Below, piece by piece: positions 6,061 through 15,742 of a DNA stretch of 26,750 bases (the first letter of the stretch is position 1; each line of letters opens with the position of its first letter). The DNA lies in assembly GCA_024636215.1 (NCBI GenBank), contig JAGXHL010000001.1, positions 1 to 26,750 on the forward strand, given 5' to 3'. Origin of the DNA: Deltaproteobacteria bacterium (GTDB lineage: Bacteria > Desulfobacterota > Desulfuromonadia > Desulfuromonadales > BM103). Below the pieces are notes generated by a model that saw only the letters and a program-made list of their open reading frames with translations, was not told the DNA's origin and did no database searches. The translations under genes were made by a program, and so were the position numbers.

Positions 6061-8112
6061 ATGGGAATCAACGAAGACACGGGGCTATCAACAACTGTTG
6101 TCGAAGTGTGCGGATCACGGGTCGATGAGGGGTCGCAGAGACTTGACCATGAGCCTGATCTCTCCCGGATTGAACTGGAGACGCAGATGGCTGAGCTGCG
6201 TCGAGCTCAGGCGGAGCTTGAGTTGTCCCGGAATAAGTATGCCGAACTCTATGAATTTGCACCTGTCGGAAATTTCACCTTTGATACGCGTGGAGTGATA
6301 CGGGAGGTAAATCTTGCCGGTGCGCAATTGCTGGGGATAGAGAGAGGACTGCTGGCCAATAAATCTTTTATCAACTTTATTGCTGATGCCGACGGACGGG
6401 ACATATTTTCCGGCCACCTCAAAACTGTTTTGCAACGAAAGGAGATGCAGAAATGTGCCATCCGGCTCGGGGTTAAAGACGGCACGGTGATCTATGGTGA
6501 ACTCCAGAGCGTCGCTGTGGACAATGTCGGAAGCAAGGACGGTTATATCCTTTCCTCAATCGTTGATGGCACGGTTGGCAAGCAGCTGGAAACGGAAATC
6601 CAGGATGCTCGGGAATACGCCGAGAATATTGTCGAAACCGTGCGTGAGCCGTTGGTCGTGTTGAATTCCGACCTGAAGATCCTCACCGCCAACCCCAGCT
6701 TCTACGACACCTTCAAGGTCACGGCCAAGGAGACTATCGGCAAGTTCATCTACGATCTCGGCAACCGGCAATGGGACATTCCCAAGCTCCGGGTGCTCGT
6801 TGAAGAGATTCTCCCCCATGATACCGTGATCAATGGCTATGAAGTCGAGCATGATTTTCCCGGCATCGGGGCAAAGACTATTCTGCTCAATGCCCGGCAG
6901 ATTTTCCGGGAAGACATCGGTTCACACGTAATTCTTCTGGCCATGGAAGACATTACCGAACGCAAGCAGTTGGAAGCGAAAATCCAGGATGCCCGGGAAT
7001 TTGCCGAGAATATTGTCGAAACCGTGCGTGAGCCGCTGGTGGTACTGAATTCCGACCTGAAGATCCTCACCGCCAATCACAGTTTTTACGAGACCTTTAA
7101 AGTAACGGCCGAGGACACAATCGGCAGGTTCATCTACGATCTCGGTAACCGGCAATGGGACATTCCCAAGCTGCGGGCACTCTTTAAGAAGATCCTTCCT
7201 CTTGAAACCGTATTCAATGACTATGAAGTCGAACATGATTTCCCCAGTATCGGGCGCAAAATTATTCTGCTCAACGCCCGACAGATTTACCGGGAAAACA
7301 TCGGCTCACATATTATCCTGCTGGCCATGGAAGACATTACCGAACGGAAGAGGGTCAATGAGGAGATTCAGGTCCTCAACCAGGAACTGGAACAGCGGGT
7401 AATGAAGCGTACCTCTCAACTCCAGGGCGCGAACCAGGAGCTGGAGGCCTTTGCCTATTCGGTATCCCACGACCTGCGCGCGCCGCTGCGGGCCATGGGT
7501 GGCTTCAGCCAAGCCCTGATGGAAGATTTTGGCGACAAACTGGAGGCGGAGGCGCGCGACTATCTCAACGAGATCGTTATCGGTAGCCGACATATGGGCC
7601 AGTTGATAGACGGTCTGCTCACCCTGTCGCGCAGCACCCGCGGGGAGTTGCGCAGCGATCGGGTGGACCTTTCGGCAATGGCGAATCGTGTGCGCCTTGA
7701 GCTGGAGATGTTGGAGCCGCTGCGCCGGGTGGAGTGGCGGATTGAAGCCGGCCTGAGCGCTGGAGGGGATGCGCGCATGATCGAGGTCATCATGAGAAAC
7801 CTTCTCGGCAACGCCTGGAAGTACACCGGAAGCAAGACCGAAGCGATAATCCGTGTCTATATCGAAATGGAAGGGAGTACACGCTTTTATTGTGTCGCGG
7901 ATAACGGTGCCGGTTTCAATATGGCCCACGCCGAAAAACTCTTTCAACCGTTCCAGCGCCTCCACCGGCAGGAAGAATTCCCTGGAATGGGCATAGGTCT
8001 GGCCACGGCCCAGCGCATCGTGCACCGACATGGCGGCTTGATGCATGCGACAGGTACGCCTCATGAAGGGGCAATGTTTCGATTTTCACTGCCATACGGA
8101 GAAGAACCATAA
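6061..8112 (+). CDS. Cytoplasmic multi-PAS sensor histidine kinase
   Basis: A 683-residue soluble kinase with no transmembrane segment. Layout: short N-terminal coiled coil (about 35-60), a PAS domain (about 60-178), two nearly identical tandem PAS domains of the type with DLGNRQWDIPKLR and LLNARQI motifs (about 180-307 and 308-435), a linker coiled coil, HisKA with His470 (SVSHDLRAPLRAMGGF), and HATPase_c with NLLGNAWKYT, DNGAGF and GMGIGLA boxes. The catalytic part resembles bacteriophytochrome-type kinases, whose usual partner is a small Rcp1-like receiver, and one is encoded 16 bp downstream. The signal is unknown. The start is well supported: GGAGGG lies 7 nt before the ATG. It is the first gene of a compact plus-strand cluster. 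Confidence 0.93.
   Translation: MGINEDTGLSTTVVEVCGSRVDEGSQRLDHEPDLSRIELETQMAELRRAQAELELSRNKYAELYEFAPVGNFTFDTRGVIREVNLAGAQLLGIERGLLANKSFINFIADADGRDIFSGHLKTVLQRKEMQKCAIRLGVKDGTVIYGELQSVAVDNVGSKDGYILSSIVDGTVGKQLETEIQDAREYAENIVETVREPLVVLNSDLKILTANPSFYDTFKVTAKETIGKFIYDLGNRQWDIPKLRVLVEEILPHDTVINGYEVEHDFPGIGAKTILLNARQIFREDIGSHVILLAMEDITERKQLEAKIQDAREFAENIVETVREPLVVLNSDLKILTANHSFYETFKVTAEDTIGRFIYDLGNRQWDIPKLRALFKKILPLETVFNDYEVEHDFPSIGRKIILLNARQIYRENIGSHIILLAMEDITERKRVNEEIQVLNQELEQRVMKRTSQLQGANQELEAFAYSVSHDLRAPLRAMGGFSQALMEDFGDKLEAEARDYLNEIVIGSRHMGQLIDGLLTLSRSTRGELRSDRVDLSAMANRVRLELEMLEPLRRVEWRIEAGLSAGGDARMIEVIMRNLLGNAWKYTGSKTEAIIRVYIEMEGSTRFYCVADNGAGFNMAHAEKLFQPFQRLHRQEEFPGMGIGLATAQRIVHRHGGLMHATGTPHEGAMFRFSLPYGEEP
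6598..7365 (+). repeat. Tandem 384-bp duplication encoding two PAS domains
   Basis: Two head-to-tail copies begin at 6598 and 6982 (both ATCCAGGATGCYCGGGAAT), a period of exactly 384 bp or 128 codons. By eye many blocks are identical at the DNA level, including silent positions, indicating a fairly recent in-frame duplication inside the kinase gene. A more diverged relative of the same PAS type sits in the 1439-aa kinase on the other strand. Confidence 0.85.
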
Positions 8113-8128
8113 AGGGGGGGCGAAAGAC

Positions 8129-8572
8129 ATGAACGTCAACAAGTCAATACTGATGGTAGAAGATAACCCACAGGACGAAAAGCTGATGCTGCGCGCGTTG
8201 AGCAAGGTCAACCTGGCCAATCAGGTGGACGTGGTACGCGATGGGCAGCAGGCCCTCGATTACCTGTTCCGGGAGGGAGAGTTTGTCGGTCGTGAAGGGG
8301 GTGATCTCCCCGCCTTAGTGCTGCTCGACATCGGCCTGCCGCGCGTCAGCGGGCTTGAAGTCTTGAAGAGGCTGCGCGACGATCCGAGGACCCGTCTTCA
8401 GCCGGTGGTGATTTTAACATCTTCCGACGAGGAGCGGGACCGCCTGGCAAGCTATAAGGACGGCGCCAACAGCTTCGTGCGCAAACCTCTCGACTTCACC
8501 GAATTCGCCGAAACGGTAGCGCGTCTCGGCATCTACTGGATGGCTGTCAACAAACCGCCGCAAGGGGGATAA
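8129..8572 (+). CDS. Rcp1-like single-domain response regulator
   Basis: A 147-residue stand-alone receiver. It shows the acidic pair Glu11/Asp12 (MVEDNPQDEKL), phospho-acceptor Asp67 (LVLLDIGLPRVSG), the switch Ser/Thr (VVILTSSDEERD) and the conserved lysine in SFVRKPLDF. The longer beta3-preceding loop and the C-terminal YWMAVN segment match the Rcp1 family, which accepts phosphate from phytochrome-like kinases. The ATG at 8129 was chosen because GGGGGG lies about 9 nt upstream and the protein then begins just before the first beta strand; an in-frame ATG at 8045 lies inside the preceding kinase. It is probably the phosphate acceptor of the kinase encoded just upstream, and lacks an output domain. 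Confidence 0.93.
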   Translation: MNVNKSILMVEDNPQDEKLMLRALSKVNLANQVDVVRDGQQALDYLFREGEFVGREGGDLPALVLLDIGLPRVSGLEVLKRLRDDPRTRLQPVVILTSSDEERDRLASYKDGANSFVRKPLDFTEFAETVARLGIYWMAVNKPPQGG

Positions 8573-8575
8573 ACA

Positions 8576-10525
8576 ATGTCCGAACCGCTGAACATCCTGG
8601 TAGTTGAGGACTGCAATGCTGACTTCCTGATGGTTGTGCGCCACCTTAAACAGAACGGCCTGTCGGCCCGCTGTCGTCGTGTTGACACGCTTGACGCCCT
8701 GAAAGAAGCCACCGACAGGGAAAGTTGGGACCTGGTACTGTCCGACTACAATGTGCCTCAGCTTGATTTTCGGGAAACTTTGAACCTGTTGCAGAGAGCG
8801 CTCCCCGATTTGCCGATCCTAATGGTCACTGGTACCGTGGGTGAAGAAAAGGCGGTGGAACTCCTCAAGCTGGGGGTCTGCGACTTCGTGCTCAAGGAGA
8901 ATTTGGTCCGTCTGGTTCCGGCCATTGAGCGAAGCCTGAAGGAGACCTCGGAACGCAAGGCCAGAGTCGCAGCCGAGAGCGCCTTGGCAGAGAGCGAGGC
9001 CAAGTCGCAAAACATCCTGGACAATATCGGAATCGGTGTGGCTCTCATCAGTCCCAATATGGAGGTTCTTGAAATGAACCTTCTTATGCGTGAGTGGTTT
9101 CCTCTAGTAGACCCGAGTCAACGCTGCAGCTGTTACCGCGTGTTCAACGACCCTCCGCGCAATACGGTGTGTGACTATTGCCCGACCAAAAAAACACTGC
9201 AAGACGGACTGGTCCACGAAGAAATAACGCAAACGCCGCATGCCAGTGGGACGCGCAACTATCGTATCGTTTCATCTCCGATCACCAACGCGTCGGGTGA
9301 GGTTACGGCGGCGATAGAAATGGTTGAAGACATCACCGAGCGCCACAACTTGGAGGAGCAACTGCGGCAATCGCAGAAAATAGAAGCGATTGGAACCCTG
9401 GCCGGTGGTGTAGCTCATGACTTCAACAATATCCTTTCAGCAATATTCGGCTACTCTCAATTAATTTTGGATAAAGCGAAGGACAACGGCCCGATTGTAC
9501 AACATGTCGAAGAGATTATGACTGCCTCCAAAAGAGCTGCTGTTCTTACCAAGAGCCTCCTTGCATATAGCAGAAAGCAGGCCGTAACTCTGACCGTGAT
9601 CGATCTCAATGAGACAATAAAGGGAAATGAGTCTTTTCTCCGCAGACTGATCAGTGAAGATATTGAGTTAATCATAAACTGCCCTGAAGAGCCGCTCATC
9701 GTCTTGGTCGATCGCAGCCAGATTGAACAGGTGATCATGAACCTCGTCGCCAACGCACGGGACGCAATGCTTAATGGTGGCAAGATTTTAATCAAGACAC
9801 AGCCGGTAGCCCTGAGCCAAGAATTCGTCAATCTCCACGGATATGGCACACCAGGTTTATATGCCTTGGTTTCAATTACTGATAACGGCTTGGGCATGGA
9901 CAAGAAGACGCAGTCTCGGATATTTGAGCCGTTCTTTACTACGAAAGGGCCGGGACAAGGAACAGGGCTCGGTCTTTCGATGGCGTACGGAATTATCAAG
10001 AAACATGATGGATTCATCAATGTCTACAGTGAGCCTGGAACTGGAACCATCTTTAATATTTACCTGCCTATCGAACAGACCTCAGCGCTTTCAGAAATCA
10101 ATGAAGTACAGGCGGTCGCTCCCTTGCGGAGCGGGACCGAAACCATTTTGGTATGCGAGGATGACGCTGCTTTGCTGAGACTGTCAAAAAAAGTGCTGGT
10201 CCATTTCGGCTATCGGGTGATTGAGGCGGTTGACGGCCAGGACGCGGTCGACAAATTTGTTAAATATGGAGAAAGCATCGATCTCGTTATCCTCGATGCA
10301 ATCATGCCGAAAAAAAATGGCAAGCTGGCATGCGATGAGATGAGAATCATGCGTCCCGACCTGCAGGTGGTCTTTGTCAGCGGCTATGCGAGGGACGTTT
10401 TTGCGGAGAACACTCTATTTGATGAAAACACCGTATTCATCCAAAAGCCGGTTTTACCCGATGTCTTTTTGGACAGGATACGAGAGTTGCTGGACAAACG
10501 AACCGTTAAGGAAGGTGTAATTTGA
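8576..10525 (+). CDS. REC-PAS-HisKA-HATPase-REC hybrid histidine kinase
   Basis: A 649-residue soluble hybrid kinase: N-terminal receiver (about 5-125; Glu11/Asp12, phospho-acceptor Asp57 in LVLSDYNVP, lysine in FVLKE), PAS domain (about 140-258), HisKA of the [13 protein letters not shown] type with His281, HATPase_c ([24 protein letters not shown]), and a C-terminal receiver (about 522-640) with Asp574 (LVILDAIMP) and lysine in IQKP. The PAS domain contains a cysteine cluster, Cys184, Cys186, Cys199 and Cys202, which could bind a metal or respond to redox. It starts 3 bp after the preceding stop, with AAGGGGGAT as ribosome site overlapping that gene. The N-terminal receiver suggests it is itself controlled by upstream phosphotransfer. 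Confidence 0.94.
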   Translation: MSEPLNILVVEDCNADFLMVVRHLKQNGLSARCRRVDTLDALKEATDRESWDLVLSDYNVPQLDFRETLNLLQRALPDLPILMVTGTVGEEKAVELLKLGVCDFVLKENLVRLVPAIERSLKETSERKARVAAESALAESEAKSQNILDNIGIGVALISPNMEVLEMNLLMREWFPLVDPSQRCSCYRVFNDPPRNTVCDYCPTKKTLQDGLVHEEITQTPHASGTRNYRIVSSPITNASGEVTAAIEMVEDITERHNLEEQLRQSQKIEAIGTLAGGVAHDFNNILSAIFGYSQLILDKAKDNGPIVQHVEEIMTASKRAAVLTKSLLAYSRKQAVTLTVIDLNETIKGNESFLRRLISEDIELIINCPEEPLIVLVDRSQIEQVIMNLVANARDAMLNGGKILIKTQPVALSQEFVNLHGYGTPGLYALVSITDNGLGMDKKTQSRIFEPFFTTKGPGQGTGLGLSMAYGIIKKHDGFINVYSEPGTGTIFNIYLPIEQTSALSEINEVQAVAPLRSGTETILVCEDDAALLRLSKKVLVHFGYRVIEAVDGQDAVDKFVKYGESIDLVILDAIMPKKNGKLACDEMRIMRPDLQVVFVSGYARDVFAENTLFDENTVFIQKPVLPDVFLDRIRELLDKRTVKEGVI

Positions 10526-11601
10526 ATATATTCAATGCTGTAATACTTTGCGTAGATGATGAGCCGAGCAACCTGAAACTATTGGAAAGGACGCTTGGCA
10601 GTTCCGGTTATCAGGTTCTCAAGGCTAATGATGGCCGGGAAGCTCTTGACATAATCGGCAGCCGGCCGGTCGATCTGGTGCTCACCGATGTCATGATGCA
10701 GGGAATCGACGGATTAGAGATCTGCCGACAGATCAAGGGGGAGGAAATCTACCGGCATATTCCGGTGGTCTTGATCACCGCCCTTGACTCCAAAATGGAC
10801 CGCATCCTCGGAATCGAGGCCGGAGCGGACGAATTTCTTACCAAGCCGTATGACCATGACGAGGTACTGGCACGGGTAAAAATGCTGCTCAGAACCAGAC
10901 ATCTCGATAAATTGCTTGAGGATGATGCGAGTGCCTATACGGTCCATTCTCTCGCCAGGGCCTCGGAAGTTAATGACGAGGACACCGGCGACCATGTTCT
11001 GAGAGTCGGAGAATACTGCGCTATTGTGGCTGAGCGGCTCGGCCTTGCGGAACAGTGGGTTCGGTCCATCAAACTGCAGGCAACCCTGCACGATGTCGGC
11101 AAGGTACATATACCGTCATATATTCTTAAAAAGCCGGGTAAGCTCACCCCGGAAGAGTGGGATATCATGAGACGTCATCCTGAGATGGGAGCGAAGATTA
11201 TCGGCGACCATCCGAAGTTCGCAATCGCCCGGCAGATCGCGCTCTCCCACCATGAACGATGGGACGGGGGCGGCTATCCTTTCGGCCACGCCGGGGAGCG
11301 GATTCCCCTTGAGGGAAGAATCATGAATATCGCCGACCAGTATGATGCCTTGCGGAATGCGCGGGTCTACAAACCGGCCTTCGACCACGCCACGACGGTG
11401 AAAATCATCACCGAGGGGGACGGGAGAACAATGCCGGATCATTTCGACCCGCAGGTGTTGAATGCCTTTGTGGAAACCGCAATATTGTTCGAGGAGGTGT
11501 ATAAAAAATTTACTGCCAATTCCGGCCTGACTGAACAGGAAGGCATTCGTCCGGTAGCCTGTGCCCAACAGCTCAAACATTTACCTCCGATTTTGTCTTA
11601 G
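10522..11601 (+). CDS. REC-HD-GYP response regulator, probable c-di-GMP phosphodiesterase
   Basis: A 359-residue RpfG-like protein. The receiver (about 5-122) has Asp12/Asp13, phospho-acceptor Asp56 ([10 protein letters not shown]) and lysine in FLTKPY. The HD-GYP domain (about 140-325) has His190-Asp191 in LHDVGK, His243-His244 in [12 protein letters not shown] and the downstream NIADQYDAL motif, all expected for an active metal-dependent phosphodiesterase that hydrolyses c-di-GMP. It begins with TTG whose bases overlap the TGA of the hybrid kinase (TTGA, 10522-10525), preceded by GGAAGG, implying translational coupling. It is the likely output of the plus-strand phosphorelay. Confidence 0.94.
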   Translation: MNIFNAVILCVDDEPSNLKLLERTLGSSGYQVLKANDGREALDIIGSRPVDLVLTDVMMQGIDGLEICRQIKGEEIYRHIPVVLITALDSKMDRILGIEAGADEFLTKPYDHDEVLARVKMLLRTRHLDKLLEDDASAYTVHSLARASEVNDEDTGDHVLRVGEYCAIVAERLGLAEQWVRSIKLQATLHDVGKVHIPSYILKKPGKLTPEEWDIMRRHPEMGAKIIGDHPKFAIARQIALSHHERWDGGGYPFGHAGERIPLEGRIMNIADQYDALRNARVYKPAFDHATTVKIITEGDGRTMPDHFDPQVLNAFVETAILFEEVYKKFTANSGLTEQEGIRPVACAQQLKHLPPILS

Positions 11602-11621
11602 TACAGATTGAGTGACCAATT

Positions 11622-14060
11622 ATGAAATTCCTGTCATCCCTACGAAACATCCCGTATTTACGAACCGTTATCGTTGCTATTATTCTGACCCTCTCATCCG
11701 GCTGGATTCTCACAAGCTTTCTCACCGGGGTTGCGGAAAAGAATCTCAAAGATGAGATCAACCGGGAGGCGAATGTTGTTGCCTTTTCCCTCCATGACAA
11801 TCTGGGTGAAGTAGAAAATGCGGCCATGGCACTAAGCCATTCAGAACAGCTTGAAGAGTTTCTCTCTACGGGCAGCCCGGTTGATCTGGAACGCGCAACT
11901 AAGCTTTTGGAGCGGGTCAACCGCAGTCTTGGGATGTCCGTATGCTATCTTCTGGATGATAACGGCCTAGTCGTTGTCTCATCGAACAGAAGTGAAAAAG
12001 ACAGCTTTGTCGGAAATAACTATGCCTTCAGGCCCTATTTTACAGGCGCAATATCAGGTCGACTTGCCACGTATTTTGCGGTTGGCGGCACAAGCAACCA
12101 GAGGGGGTATTATGCAGCGATGCCGATTGTCAGCACGAGTGGATCAATAACTGGAGTTATTGTTACCAAGAGGAACATCGCCCCGCTTGGAGCACTCTTC
12201 AGGAACTACACCAACGCTTTTCTGGTCAGTCCCGAGGGCATTATCTTTGTCTCCAGCAGGGAAAAAGTCCTGTTCCATAGCTTGTGGCCGATTTCTGAAA
12301 AGAGTCGAGCCGAGCTGTTGGCATCGCAGCAATTCGGAAATTTAACATTTAAACCGCTGCTGGATGCGGAACCGCAGACAGGGGATTTCGTCAGCTTTGA
12401 GAACCAGAAAAATTATCTTCAGCGTTTGCCGTTCGGCAAGGACGGCTGGACTCTTGTAATATCGAAACAGCCCACTATAATCGCTGATTACCGTTTGTTC
12501 GGCCTTTCGATCTCCACGGTGTTTGCTCTCCTGATTTTCTTCTTCCTCAATGCACTATTCAATAAAAGCAAGTCACTGGAGATGGCAAGAAAACTGCTCA
12601 AATCCAGGAGTGACTGGGATCTGACGTTCGACACAGTGCCGGACCTCATCGCGATCATTGATGCAAATTACCACATATCCAGTATGAACAGGGCAATGGC
12701 GGAACGCCTGGGTATCTCCCCGCAGGAGGCGGTCGGCATGCATTGCTATGAACTGCTGCATGGCTCTCAGGAACCGTACTCCTTCAGTCCTCATCAAAGA
12801 ATGCTTGAATCGGGAGCGACTGGATCTGAGTCCCATTTTATAAAGGCCCTGAACGGTGATTTTGTCATTTCTGTAACTCCGCTCAAGTTAAAAGATGGTT
12901 CAATTGAGTCGTCAATTCAGGTGATGCACGATGTCAGTGAGCTGAAACAGCTGGAGCGGTCACAGAAAGAGTATGCGCAACGGCTCAAATACGTGCTGGA
13001 AGGGTCAAACGATGCCACCTGGGAGTGGAACATTATTACCAACCAAGGGGTTCTGAATAAGAAATATTACGAAATGATCGAATATACCCCTGGAGAAGTG
13101 GACATAACGCTTGAATTTTTCCTGAAAACCATTCATCCCGATGATCTGGACGGTGTGCAGCGGCGGGTTCAAGACAATGTGGAGGGGAAAACCAAAAGTT
13201 ATGAAGCGCATTACCGTATGGTCACAAAGTCCGGGAAAGCGAAGCATGTCATGGGGCGGGGTAGGATCGTCAAACGTGACGAAGAAGGCCATCCGATCAT
13301 AATGGCCGGGGTTATTACCGACATCTCGGAAATAAAACGGCTCAGCGAGGAAGTCAACAGGATCAGTAATCTGGAATCGATCGGCCTCCTCTCCGGCGGA
13401 CTGGCCCATGACTTTAACAATGTGTTGAACGTAATTTACGGCAACATAACTTTCGTCAAGATGCTTGCTGAGGGCAACGCGACCTTTGTTGAGCCTCTCA
13501 TGGATGCGGAAGAAGCGTGTGAGCACGCCAAGGAACTCGGCACCCGTCTGCAGGCCTTTTCGCAAGGGGACATTCCGCTCAGGGAGCCGATAGCGCTTCC
13601 CGCTCTCATTGAGCTTGCCGCAGAAGCTCTTTTCAAGGGTTCACATATCTCGCACACCATATCCGCAGCAGATGACGTTCACCTACTAGAAGCAGATCCA
13701 CGCCAGAGCAGACAGCTGTTTGAAAATTTGCTGGCCAATGCAAAAGATGCCATGCCCGAGGGGGGGACAGTCACAATCGACATTAAAAAATGCGAAGTCG
13801 ATAGCAATAAAGGGCTGTCTCTCAGGTCAGGCCCCTATGCCTGTATTACAATCCAGGACGACGGCAGAGGTATCCCTGATGCGATTCTTCCGAAGGTCTT
13901 CGATCCCTATTTTTCGACCAAGGACACCTACAGTCAAAGAGGGATGGGGCTTGGACTCTCGATATGCCATGCCATCATGAAGAGGCATAACGGACAAATT
14001 TTCGTAGAATCCACCGTGGGAATCGGTACTAAAGTTACGTTGTATCTGCCTGCTCCGTGA
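11622..14060 (+). CDS. Membrane Cache-PAS sensor histidine kinase
   Basis: An 812-residue membrane sensor kinase. A transmembrane helix (about 14-36) precedes an extracytoplasmic double-Cache domain (about 40-285) with the DctB-like stretch YAFRPYFTGAISGR and a typical YYAAMPIVS strand. A second transmembrane helix (about 290-312), two PAS domains (about 330-445 and 455-575), HisKA with His596 (LSGGLAHDFNNVLN) and HATPase_c (NLLANAKDAM, DDGRGIP, GMGLGLS) follow. DctB-type Cache domains bind small carboxylates or amino acids; the ligand here is not identifiable. It starts 20 bp after the HD-GYP gene, with GAGTGA upstream of the ATG, and is probably the last gene of the operon, adding an external input. 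No cognate receiver follows because the IS1182 element lies downstream. Confidence 0.93.
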   Translation: MKFLSSLRNIPYLRTVIVAIILTLSSGWILTSFLTGVAEKNLKDEINREANVVAFSLHDNLGEVENAAMALSHSEQLEEFLSTGSPVDLERATKLLERVNRSLGMSVCYLLDDNGLVVVSSNRSEKDSFVGNNYAFRPYFTGAISGRLATYFAVGGTSNQRGYYAAMPIVSTSGSITGVIVTKRNIAPLGALFRNYTNAFLVSPEGIIFVSSREKVLFHSLWPISEKSRAELLASQQFGNLTFKPLLDAEPQTGDFVSFENQKNYLQRLPFGKDGWTLVISKQPTIIADYRLFGLSISTVFALLIFFFLNALFNKSKSLEMARKLLKSRSDWDLTFDTVPDLIAIIDANYHISSMNRAMAERLGISPQEAVGMHCYELLHGSQEPYSFSPHQRMLESGATGSESHFIKALNGDFVISVTPLKLKDGSIESSIQVMHDVSELKQLERSQKEYAQRLKYVLEGSNDATWEWNIITNQGVLNKKYYEMIEYTPGEVDITLEFFLKTIHPDDLDGVQRRVQDNVEGKTKSYEAHYRMVTKSGKAKHVMGRGRIVKRDEEGHPIIMAGVITDISEIKRLSEEVNRISNLESIGLLSGGLAHDFNNVLNVIYGNITFVKMLAEGNATFVEPLMDAEEACEHAKELGTRLQAFSQGDIPLREPIALPALIELAAEALFKGSHISHTISAADDVHLLEADPRQSRQLFENLLANAKDAMPEGGTVTIDIKKCEVDSNKGLSLRSGPYACITIQDDGRGIPDAILPKVFDPYFSTKDTYSQRGMGLGLSICHAIMKRHNGQIFVESTVGIGTKVTLYLPAP

Positions 14061-14171
14061 AAGATTTCTGTCGTCAGGACCTGGAGACAATAATCGCTCT
14101 AAACGTTTTGCGGGGATGTGGGGCAGGGTGAAGACGTCTGCGCAGCCTTACGCATGCCCGAAAGGTTTGTG

Positions 14172-14276
14172 ATGAAATCGTCTTCGCTCCTCTTCCTGTT
14201 CTTTTTCGCCCAGCTCACTCCGGCGTCTCTTAGGGAATTTCGGGTACATTACACCTTAAATATCTCTCAAGCCTAG
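14172..14276 (+). pseudogene. 5' remnant of an exported-protein gene cut by IS1182
   Basis: An ATG at 14172 with a good ribosome site (GAAAGG, 6 nt spacing) starts a 34-codon frame that opens with a convincing signal peptide (MKSSSLLFLFFFAQLTPAS) and then REFRVHYTLNIS. It ends at the TAG of 14274-14276, which lies in the TAGCAGTCTGTCGGAC sequence where the IS1182 end appears to begin. The rest of the gene is not found beyond the element, where a convergent HD-GYP gene follows immediately. The function of the lost protein is unknown. A genuine 34-aa peptide is possible but less likely. Confidence 0.45.
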
Positions 14277-14351
14277 CAGTCTGTCGGACTTTTCGTCCGT
14301 AAAATGTTAAACTCGCCGGGTATTAAACATTCCCGCGAAGGTGAAAAAATT

Positions 14352-15710
14352 ATGAGTGATACGTTCCGCCAAGTTGATCGAGATACCCTGTTTCTGCTGC
14401 CGCCCTCAATGGACGACTGGTTGCCTGAGGGACATCTGGCTCGTTTCATCGTAGAGATTGTCGCTCAACTTGATCTCACTATGATCAAGGCTGCTTATGC
14501 TGGCCGGGGTTCCAGGGCTCACCATCCCGAGATGCTGCTGGCCCTGCTTTTCTACGGTTACGCTACCGGGGTTTTCTCCAGTCGCAAGCTGGAGAAGGCA
14601 ACCTATGATTCCGTGGCGTTTCGCTACATCGCCGCCAATGATCATCCCGACCACGATACCATTGCCGCATTTCGCAAACGTTTTCTTTCTCAGTTGGCGC
14701 CGCTCTTCATTCAGATTTTGCTGATTGCCCAGCAAATGGGATGCCTGAAGCTGGGCAAAGTCAGTCTCGATGCCACCAAGATCAAGGCCAATGCCTCCAA
14801 ACATCGCGCGCTGAGCTGGAAGCATGCCTGCAAACTCGAAGCCCAGATCAAAGACGAGGTTGAAGACCTGTTGCGGCAGGCCGAAGAAGCTGACCACAGC
14901 GAAAGGTCCGATGGTCTGGATATTCCGGCTGAACTGACTCGCCGCGAAGAACGCCTGACCGCTATTGCCACCGCCAAGGCTGAAATCGAACGACGGGCCG
15001 ATTTGCGCCACGCTGAAGAGCAGGCCGAGTACGTGAAAAAACTGGCCAAGCGACAAGCCAAAGAGCAAGAGACCGGTAAAAAGTCCCGAGGGAAACAACC
15101 TAAGCCGCCAACGCCCGGCCCTCGGGATAAAGATCAGGTCAACCTCACGGATAACGAGTCGCGGATCATGCCTGTCTCCGGTGGTGGTTTTGACCAATGT
15201 TACAACGCTCAGGCCAGCGTCGATGTCGAGACAATGCTGATTGTCGGTCAACACCTCAGTCAGAATACCAACGACAAACAGGAACTTAAGCCTGCTCTTG
15301 AGTCCTTGACGGCGTTGCCGGACAACCTGGGAACCGTTGACGGTCTGTTGGCTGATGCCGGTTACTTCAGCGAGGCCAATGTTGAAAGTTGTCTGGGGGA
15401 GCAGATCCTTCCCTTTATCAGTGTCCTCCGCGATGCACACAACCAGAGCCTCAAAGAACGTTTTGCCGAGCCAGAGCCTTTACCCGAGGGTGCCGATGCC
15501 GTCACGCAGATGAAGCATCGCTTGAAGACTCAGGCTGGCCGAGCTATTTACGCCAAGCGAAAATGCACCGTCGAACCGGTCTTCGGCATCATCAAGGCCG
15601 TGATGGGCTTCCGTGAATTCCTGCTCCGCGGGGTGGAGTCTGTCCGCGGCGAGTGGAATCTGGTGTGCATGGCCTGGAACCTGAAGCGGTTACATGTTCT
15701 GGCGGCATAA
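14352..15710 (+). CDS. IS1182-family DDE transposase
   Basis: A 452-residue transposase. The N-terminal DUF772-type region (FRQVDRDTLFLLPPSMDDWL, then HHPEMLLALLFYGYATG) is followed by the catalytic DDE domain with Asp140 (VSLDATKIKA), Asp335 (LLADAGYFS) and Glu408 (CTVEPVFGIIK). A charged, helical insert (about 170-260) rich in Lys, Glu and Arg lies between the first and second Asp, as usual in this family. The ATG at 14352 was chosen for its GAAGGTG ribosome site 8 nt upstream; an in-frame ATG at 14304 has none. No stop or frameshift interrupts it. Confidence 0.94.
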   Translation: MSDTFRQVDRDTLFLLPPSMDDWLPEGHLARFIVEIVAQLDLTMIKAAYAGRGSRAHHPEMLLALLFYGYATGVFSSRKLEKATYDSVAFRYIAANDHPDHDTIAAFRKRFLSQLAPLFIQILLIAQQMGCLKLGKVSLDATKIKANASKHRALSWKHACKLEAQIKDEVEDLLRQAEEADHSERSDGLDIPAELTRREERLTAIATAKAEIERRADLRHAEEQAEYVKKLAKRQAKEQETGKKSRGKQPKPPTPGPRDKDQVNLTDNESRIMPVSGGGFDQCYNAQASVDVETMLIVGQHLSQNTNDKQELKPALESLTALPDNLGTVDGLLADAGYFSEANVESCLGEQILPFISVLRDAHNQSLKERFAEPEPLPEGADAVTQMKHRLKTQAGRAIYAKRKCTVEPVFGIIKAVMGFREFLLRGVESVRGEWNLVCMAWNLKRLHVLAA

Positions 15711-15735
15711 ACCCGCCGCAACTCTCTTTTTTTTT
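15701..15735 (+). terminator. Probable terminator at the end of the transposase gene
   Basis: GGCGG (15701-15705) and CCGCC (15713-15717) form a stem spanning the stop codon, and nine T residues lie at 15727-15735. The gap of about 9 nt between stem and T tract makes it imperfect. The tract also borders the stop of the convergent HD-GYP gene. Confidence 0.4.
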
Positions 15736-15742
15736 GTGTCGC

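Larger units (their letters stand above)
14274..15740 (+). mobile_element. IS1182-family insertion sequence, boundaries uncertain
   Basis: A single transposase gene of IS1182 type with a left end near TAGCAGTCTGTCGGAC (14274-14289), followed by a small CGGAC/GTCCG stem. The right end could not be located: no inverted copy of the left end is visible between the transposase stop and the neighbouring HD-GYP gene, only about 30 bp away. The right terminus may have been lost, which would leave the element immobile even though its transposase reads intact. Confidence 0.6.

Noticed and set aside
7306..8064. Minus-strand open frame (252 codons) opposite the kinase catalytic domain
   Set aside because: Shadow of the HisKA/HATPase region, no recognisable motif.
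14406..15440. Long minus-strand open frame (344 codons) opposite the IS1182 transposase
   Set aside because: Antisense shadow of a clear DDE transposase; no domain, no ribosome site.
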